Origin: Deltaproteobacteria bacterium
GTDB taxonomy: Bacteria > Myxococcota > B64-G9
Assembly: GCA_030591745.1 (NCBI GenBank)
Contig: JAUVAM010000001.1
Coordinates: 1 to 22,245 of the forward strand
Direction: 5' to 3'
Length of the DNA stretch: 22,245 bases
Below the pieces are notes generated by a model, which saw only the letters and a list, made by a program, of their open reading frames with translations, searched no databases and was not told where the DNA came from. A program made the translations under genes and the position numbers. Below are positions 18,701 to 22,245 of this stretch, piece by piece. How positions within the stretch are numbered: the stretch's first letter is position 1; the number at the start of each line of letters is the position of its first letter.

Positions 18701-21700
18701 CGTCCAGCGTAGCAGACGGTGTTGCCGGGCGCCTCGTCACCGGCCAGGCAGGTCAGGCCCGTGTCGGTGGTGTCCTGATCGATGCTTCCGTCGCAGTCGT
18801 CGTCCAACCCGTTGCACACCTCGGGCCCCGTATTGCCTGGATCGCAGGCCTCCGGAGGCGGGACGCACTCCCGGCGCACCGCGTCGCAGACCTGGCTCGG
18901 GGCGCAGGTATCCGGGCTCAGGCGGCAACCCAACAGGCACACGCCGTCGGCGTTGCAGTACTCAGCCCCGGGGCAGTTCGCGTCCAGGGTGCACTCGGGC
19001 GGCAGCGGCAGGCACTCGCGACGGATGGCGTCGCAGCGGTTGCGCGGCGGGCAGCTATCCGGCGACACCCGGCAGCCCGGATCGCAGACGCCGTCGGCGG
19101 CGCACCAGGTGCCGCTGGGGCACTGCACGTCCGAGGCGCACTCCCCCACCCGCTCCTGGCAGATGCGCAGATCCGGATCGCATCGCCAGCCCTGCTCACA
19201 GAAGCCGGGCTCCAGGCGGCAACCCTGGCGACAGACGCCCCCCGCGTCACAGTATTCCGCCGCCCCACAGGCGCCGTCCTGGGAACACTGGACGGGCAGC
19301 ACGATGCAGCCGCCGTTGCGCTCGTCACACACCTGTCCTTCCGGGCAGGGTGTGGCCGCGTCGCGGCAGTCGGAGGTCTGGAAGTAAACCCGGATATCCC
19401 GGAGCACCGGCCGGATGGCCGGATCCTCGGTGGCCAGCAGAAACTCCATCTGCAGGTAGCGGGCCTGGGCCGGGAATAGGGTCGCGAGCTCCACCGGCGT
19501 GCCGTTGATGTAGTCCGTCCAGGGTGCGGCTTCCAGAGTGGCCTCGTCCGCCGCGGCCCGGAGGCGCACCGAGATGGAGGTCCCCGGCGGCGTGTAAGGG
19601 CTGTACTCGAGCCGGATGAGGGACACCTGGGCGCCGGCGTCGAACAAGTGCCGCCAGGCGCCGTCGCGCACCGTGTAGTTCATCAGCTGGAAGCCGGTGT
19701 TGTCGCTGTAGGAATACGGTCCCGTCCCCTGGTCCGGGTTGAGGTTGTTGACCACCCGGTAGGAGCCGAGCATCTGCCCATCCGGGGCCAGCTTGACCAG
19801 GCCCGAGGAGTCGCGGCAGATGCCCCAGATGTTGCCGTCCGAGTCGATGGTCACGCCGCGCGGTGTGCGCTGGGCCAGGAATCCGCTGGGTGGGGTGTGA
19901 ACGGAGAAGAATTGCCACTCGTTCATCTCGGGGTTGAGCTTGCCGATGATGTGGGAGTAGTAGCTGGCCACCCACACGTGGCCGGTCAGGTCCACCACGA
20001 CGCCGGCGGTGTAGTTGAGGGTGCCTGTGTCGTCCGCGTAGCGGGTCCAGACCCCCGTTTCCGGCCTGTAGGACAGAACGGCGTTGCTGGTGTCGCCGAA
20101 CCAGATGCGCCCGTCGCCGCCCACGGCAATGCCGTAGCGGGTGGTCGGGTCGTTACAGATCTCCTCCAACACCACCCCGGTCACCGTGTCGGTCTTGGTG
20201 ATGCAGTCGTCGGTGTAGGTGGAGGTCCACAGCATGCCGTTCTCGTCGATGGCCAATCCGTAGATCGGCCGGGCGGTGGTCGACCCGGAGGGCCTGTTTG
20301 GGAGGGTCAGCAGCACCTCGCAGGTCTGGGGGTCCACCTTGAACAGCTCCCGGGAATACCAGGAACCGAACCAGGCGTAGTTGTCGGCGTCCACGCCCAC
20401 GCCCCGGATCCAGTCGGTTGAGTTGCCGATGTTGATCTGGCAGTGGACGCACTCGTCCAGCAGGGGATCTTCCTCGGCCGAACCGACCATCTCAGCCCCG
20501 GTGATGCGCCCGTCCTGGTTCAGATCCCGGGAGGTGTCGATGACCCCGTTGCCGTTGCGGTCGATGCAGTCGGCCGTGTTGGTGAAGACGTGGCTGGCCT
20601 TGCCGTCCCCCCGGTGGGCGATCCAGGCGTTGCCGTCCAGGTCCACCGAGGTGCGCGAGGGGTTTGCCCCGATCCAGTAGCGGGACACCTCTTTGCCGCT
20701 GCGGGTGTCCCAGCGGGAGACGGAGCCCTCGTTGCTGTTGGGCACCCAGATGAAGTGGCTGTCCACCCGGCCGCTGCCCAGGGTGACCGCCCCGTCGGGC
20801 GCCGGGGCCAGGGAGGAATCGCCCTCCCCCGACTCGGCCGGGAAGAGGAGCGCCTGGCCGCAGGGGGCGCAGCCGCCGCAGTCGGTGGCCACACCCTCGT
20901 CCGTGTCGCCATCGCAGTCGTCGTCCAGACCGTTGCAGACCTCCTGGGGCGCCTCACCGCAGCCGCCGCAGGCGTTGAGCAGGCCCTCGTCCGTCTCATC
21001 GTCGCAATCGTCATCGGCGTTGTTGCACAGCTCCTCGCCGGGCAGCACCTGATCCTCGCAGAGGCCCCACTCTCCGCCCAGGCAGTACTGGACGCCGGCC
21101 CGACAGGGACCCACGTCTTCGGTGCCCTCCGGTCCGCCGTAACAGCTTCGATGCTCGTCCGGCGAACAGCCCATGCAACCCTCGTCCACGGCCCCGTCGC
21201 AGTTGTCGTCCAGGCCGTTGCAAACCTCCTCGGGGAGTGCCCCGCAGCCGCCGCAGGCGTTGGTCACGCCTTCGTCGATGTCGCCATCGCAGTCGTCGTC
21301 CAGGCCGTTGCAAGCCTCCTGGGCGACCGGCCCACATCCGCCGCAGACGTTCACCAGGCCCTCATCGGTCTCGCCGTCGCAGTCTTCGTCCCGTCCGTCG
21401 CAGGTCTCCTCCACGCCCGGGTTCACGTCCGCCGCGGCGTCATCGCAATCCAGCCCCAGGCAGGCGCGGCCCAGACCATAGCTATCGCCGTCCTCGTCCA
21501 GGCAGATTCGGGTGGCCACGCAGAGTTGCCCGCCGGCCGGGAAGCGTTCGCAGGTCCAGCCCTCCGGGCAGTCGTAGAGTTCGCACTCCCGGGTGCACAG
21601 GGAAAAATCAGGTCCATGCTGGCAAATGCCGCTCTGGCAGTCCTCATCCGTCTCGCAGGCGTCGCCGATCTCCCCTTCTTCGTCCGGTGGCAGATCCCCG

Positions 21701-22245
21701 CCACCGTCAGCCTCGCCACCGTCTCCGGCGTCGATTTCGCCGGCGTCCACTTCGGCGTCGCCGTTCGCACCGCCGTCATCGGCATCGACCTCTCCGGCGT
21801 CTTCATCGCCTCCCCCGTCGTCCGCGTCCACGGCGGCGTCCACGGCGGCGTCCACATGCCCGCCGTCATCGTCCTGGTTGGAGGCGGTGTCCGAGCAACC
21901 CGCGCCCAAAAGCCCCACCAGGGCCATGAGGGGCAGCCAGGCCAGGCCCCGCCGGCCTACCGCGCGGCGCCGCCGGGCCGCGAACCAGCCCAAGGCACCC
22001 AGCAGCAACACAAGCAGCGTGACCGCAGATCCGCTGTCGGCGCCGGAAGCGGCGCAGCCGCAGCCCGAGTTGTTGTTAAAGTTGGCGTCATCATCCCCGG
22101 CATCGCCGGCGTCCGATGCGTCCAGGCCTCCGTCCGTCGCGCCGCCATCGTCGGTTCCGGCGTCCACGTCCAGGTCACCACCGGCCCCGTCCGGGCCAGC
22201 GTCGCTCCCATCCGGGCCGCCGTCCAGGCCGCCGTCGCTCTCCGC
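15709..22245 (-). CDS. Giant mosaic secreted lipoprotein (5' end outside window)
   Basis: This frame is open from the right edge to a stop at 15709, more than 2150 residues; positions here count from the GTG at 22167. In order: residues 34-68, a MYXO-CTERM-like segment; 69-91, a hydrophobic stretch ending in the lipobox LGAGC (Cys91); 93-165, a Asp/Ala/Gly/Glu linker; 171-256, Cys-rich; 256-425, five MopE-type motifs; about 460-800, a six-blade Vgb/NHL-like propeller ('GVTIDSDGNIWGICRDSSG') with an EF-hand-like 'DLNQDGRITGAE' at 548-559; 830-930, a beta-sandwich-like part; 961-1107, three Cys-rich repeats; 1118-1132, a sixth MopE motif; about 1170-2152, a parallel beta-helix. If Cys91 is lipidated, the mature protein starts there and sits on the cell surface. 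No enzyme motif is seen. Whether the part before residue 69 belongs to the same gene is uncertain. Confidence 0.85.
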   Translation of the reverse strand, partial: AESDGGLDGGPDGSDAGPDGAGGDLDVDAGTDDGGATDGGLDASDAGDAGDDDANFNNNSGCGCAASGADSGSAVTLLVLLLGALGWFAARRRRAVGRRGLAWLPLMALVGLLGAGCSDTASNQDDDGGHVDAAVDAAVDADDGGGDEDAGEVDADDGGANGDAEVDAGEIDAGDGGEADGGGDLPPDEEGEIGDACETDEDCQSGICQHGPDFSLCTRECELYDCPEGWTCERFPAGGQLCVATRICLDEDGDSYGLGRACLGLDCDDAAADVNPGVEETCDGRDEDCDGETDEGLVNVCGGCGPVAQEACNGLDDDCDGDIDEGVTNACGGCGALPEEVCNGLDDNCDGAVDEGCMGCSPDEHRSCYGGPEGTEDVGPCRAGVQYCLGGEWGLCEDQVLPGEELCNNADDDCDDETDEGLLNACGGCGEAPQEVCNGLDDDCDGDTDEGVATDCGGCAPCGQALLFPAESGEGDSSLAPAPDGAVTLGSGRVDSHFIWVPNSNEGSVSRWDTRSGKEVSRYWIGANPSRTSVDLDGNAWIAHRGDGKASHVFTNTADCIDRNGNGVIDTSRDLNQDGRITGAEMVGSAEEDPLLDECVHCQINIGNSTDWIRGVGVDADNYAWFGSWYSRELFKVDPQTCEVLLTLPNRPSGSTTARPIYGLAIDENGMLWTSTYTDDCITKTDTVTGVVLEEICNDPTTRYGIAVGGDGRIWFGDTSNAVLSYRPETGVWTRYADDTGTLNYTAGVVVDLTGHVWVASYYSHIIGKLNPEMNEWQFFSVHTPPSGFLAQRTPRGVTIDSDGNIWGICRDSSGLVKLAPDGQMLGSYRVVNNLNPDQGTGPYSYSDNTGFQLMNYTVRDGAWRHLFDAGAQVSLIRLEYSPYTPPGTSISVRLRAAADEATLEAAPWTDYINGTPVELATLFPAQARYLQMEFLLATEDPAIRPVLRDIRVYFQTSDCRDAATPCPEGQVCDERNGGCIVLPVQCSQDGACGAAEYCDAGGVCRQGCRLEPGFCEQGWRCDPDLRICQERVGECASDVQCPSGTWCAADGVCDPGCRVSPDSCPPRNRCDAIRRECLPLPPECTLDANCPGAEYCNADGVCLLGCRLSPDTCAPSQVCDAVRRECVPPPEACDPGNTGPEVCNGLDDDCDGSIDQDTTDTGLTCLAGDEAPGNTVCYAGRVLCRVHPSTEPATPVVLSGDVVDAILPEGIYAAPADFNFGGMLIVEAGAIIAAPDTLQVSMYQIDGAHLEVSGARLEGLSIRCHWNGSLRVVDSEIIGRAGLDNRLEALWRATDLHLINTWVVNTELVAHQNATVTLEYARLEQTDDYNRWLATIASPLVVTDSEFLGRNIVPRVGSGGLQVTGAQTLDLRDTVFSRLNTALDLTSTGALDVRQNVFIDSDVAVRMSGWTFPLLEDNSIDSRDVGLASVGIKFDGLRMGGGATIRRTEFLQEEGDRAYWLDPDVFQIASPTLIEDSTILGVEPSGQYLLSGTGDAGEIQLAMPDLATELSVSGAISFNGGLIDIPDGMVLKSAYPQYTMNVSTAWGGQLTVGAASFEDLSLRLSNGSTATFSGSTLTAGPNLSRLLMYNNASTLNLVGASLRSTDPISGTTRRSRGVETLGVGVTTVSGSTFEDLEYGLITRTGATLALSGSTLRSCANAVWAENLATLDPITANTIEDDDPELASVGYNLRFDTGGRAAIDGTTFAIGAEDIPYLIEPDFFQQASPSTVSNTTWTGGEQGQGVVLRGDSNGGVMTIGPVEGQDTLTLQGNVRILSGTQATIADGMTITGGATTSQYLIVSGTDSSLSAAAGVTFRDMTLQVLDVAQASLSGVVFDATSNRNRDYLYVSGTAVVDGCTFAGFGRTQQGVVVDWSGDLTMTGCGLSDLEYGMLAYRDTLSDVSGTSFVDSTWAVRAQANATVTLGSCSFINQDATHVMNGVDVRSTTGGLSMTVIDPAFDLGAEDGPYAFSQDAFNTNQTLALSGSTYLGGELGMGYRLWGNTNSLPIAFVMMEPAQDAFRILGSMQVQGAGTLSIADACVFQSSSATTARIFYVTGSATAIVGSASFERVQLRFQDTTAGSVTGAAFTTDLTWLQIMLSIGSTGAILVDGCHFYRTGSLTNDLRGIQIWGAAEVVPTVQNCTFDDLNYGIYVEQAPVPILLNNVFNTCVNDVYQVP
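15712..17982 (-). repeat. Three ~250-residue repeats in the beta-helix region
   Basis: Three long units follow each other in the giant protein, at residues about 1396-1654, 1655-1905 and 1906-2152. Landmarks recur at constant offsets: 'LASVGIKF', 'LASVGYNL' and 'MNGVDVRS' near the unit starts; 'DPDVFQ', 'EPDFFQ' and 'SQDAFN' at 1437, 1694 and 1946; 'SFEDLSLRL', 'TFRDMTLQV' and 'SFERVQLRF' at 1531, 1790 and 2042; 'DLEYGLI', 'DLEYGML' and 'DLNYGIY' at 1610, 1862 and 2121. A partial leading unit may occupy about 1170-1395. Unit DNA is diverged, so the duplication is old. Confidence 0.75.
18847..19287 (-). repeat. Three 49-residue Cys-rich repeats
   Basis: Residues 961-1009, 1010-1058 and 1059-1107 of the giant protein are tandem units with an exact 49-residue (147-bp) period. 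Each runs C-x5-C-x5-C-x5-C, then GC, then two or three further Cys, with recurring 'YCDAGGVC', 'WCAADGVC' and 'YCNADGVC' and then 'DPDLRIC', 'DAIRREC' and 'DAVRREC'. The pattern resembles small disulfide-knotted modules (Dickkopf/EB-like) found in secreted deltaproteobacterial proteins. They lie between the beta-sandwich part and the last MopE motif. Confidence 0.85.
20893..21402 (-). repeat. Five MopE-type CNGLDDDCDGxxDEG motifs
   Basis: Residues 256-270, 286-300, 316-330, 381-395 and 411-425 of the giant protein carry near-identical motifs of the form C-N-G-L-D-D-D-C-D-G-x-x-D-E-G, mostly spaced 30 residues apart; a sixth copy is at 1118-1132. The family (Cu-binding MopE) is named for a copper-binding surface protein of Methylococcus, but the motif is widespread in Myxococcota secreted proteins. 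Metal binding, probably Ca or Cu, is plausible from the Asp/Cys density and is not shown here. Confidence 0.9.
21964..22077 (-). other. MYXO-CTERM-like sorting segment lying inside the giant frame
   Basis: Residues 31-68 (counted from 22167) read as an Asn/Ser-rich lead, GCGCAASG, a hydrophobic helix of about 17 residues (AVTLLVLLLGALGWFAA) and RRRR. This is the layout of MYXO-CTERM C-terminal signals, which normally end a protein within a few residues of the Arg run. The acidic Asp/Gly/Ala linker before it, continuing to the right edge, is also typical of the region preceding such signals. Here no stop follows in frame; a TAG sits one base out of frame at 21957-21959. The segment therefore looks like the end of an upstream gene joined to the next one. 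Confidence 0.65.

Noticed and set aside
17782..19479. 565-codon plus-strand frame opposite the giant gene
   Set aside because: Its translation is rich in His/Gly/Ala/Gln as expected from the complement of a repetitive GC-rich gene; the minus strand shows clear repeats and domains here.
21826..21860. Short tandem DNA repeat (GTCCACGGCGGC twice) as a regulatory element
   Set aside because: It simply encodes the repeated VDAA residues of the acidic linker in the giant protein.

Overview
The window looks like chromosomal DNA from a deltaproteobacterial lineage in the broad sense, most likely Myxococcota or a close relative. Three things point that way: a MYXO-CTERM-type segment (a Cys-Gly-Cys stretch, a membrane helix, then an Arg run) near the right end; MopE-type Asp/Cys motifs in a very large secreted protein; and an EF-G with the 'AHIDSGKTT' signature of the spirochete/planctomycete/delta (spdEFG1) and mitochondrial type. 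The sequence is GC-rich. No rRNA, tRNA, CRISPR array, insertion sequence or prophage gene was seen. The assignment is inference from gene content, not from a marker gene search.

Layout. (1) 52-2975 is a small signalling unit. It holds a carboxypeptidase-regulatory-like lipoprotein (minus strand) divergent from an ECF sigma factor and a zinc-finger/FecR-type membrane anti-sigma protein (plus strand). The 115-bp gap between them carries the same two-box promoter-like motif (TTGTYCTTTTT, 12 nt, CGTATCCC) once in each direction. This suggests that the sigma factor drives both itself and the lipoprotein. (2) 2984-8741 is a minus-strand cluster read as fusA (spdEFG1-type), then a RecA-like ATPase fused to a SLOG-type nucleotide-binding domain, then tex. 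(3) 8742-9062 is the divergent intergenic region, with one possible 49-codon ORF. (4) 9063-15590 is a tight plus-strand operon: a 1424-residue double-activase/2-hydroxyacyl-CoA dehydratase-like protein followed by a complete tungstate ABC transporter, tupA-tupB-tupC, with 4-bp overlaps within tup. (5) 15570-15699 is a 63-bp direct repeat that duplicates the tail of tupC and carries G-runs. (6) 15709 to the right edge is one giant minus-strand frame. It encodes a secreted mosaic lipoprotein (MopE motifs, beta-propeller, Cys-rich repeats, long-period beta-helix repeats), preceded in the same frame by what looks like the C-terminal anchor of another protein.

The points most worth a second look are the mirrored divergent promoter motif, the RecA-SLOG fusion between two translation/transcription-associated genes, the coupling of a giant radical-type dehydratase activase to tungstate import, and the in-frame junction between a MYXO-CTERM anchor and a lipoprotein signal.
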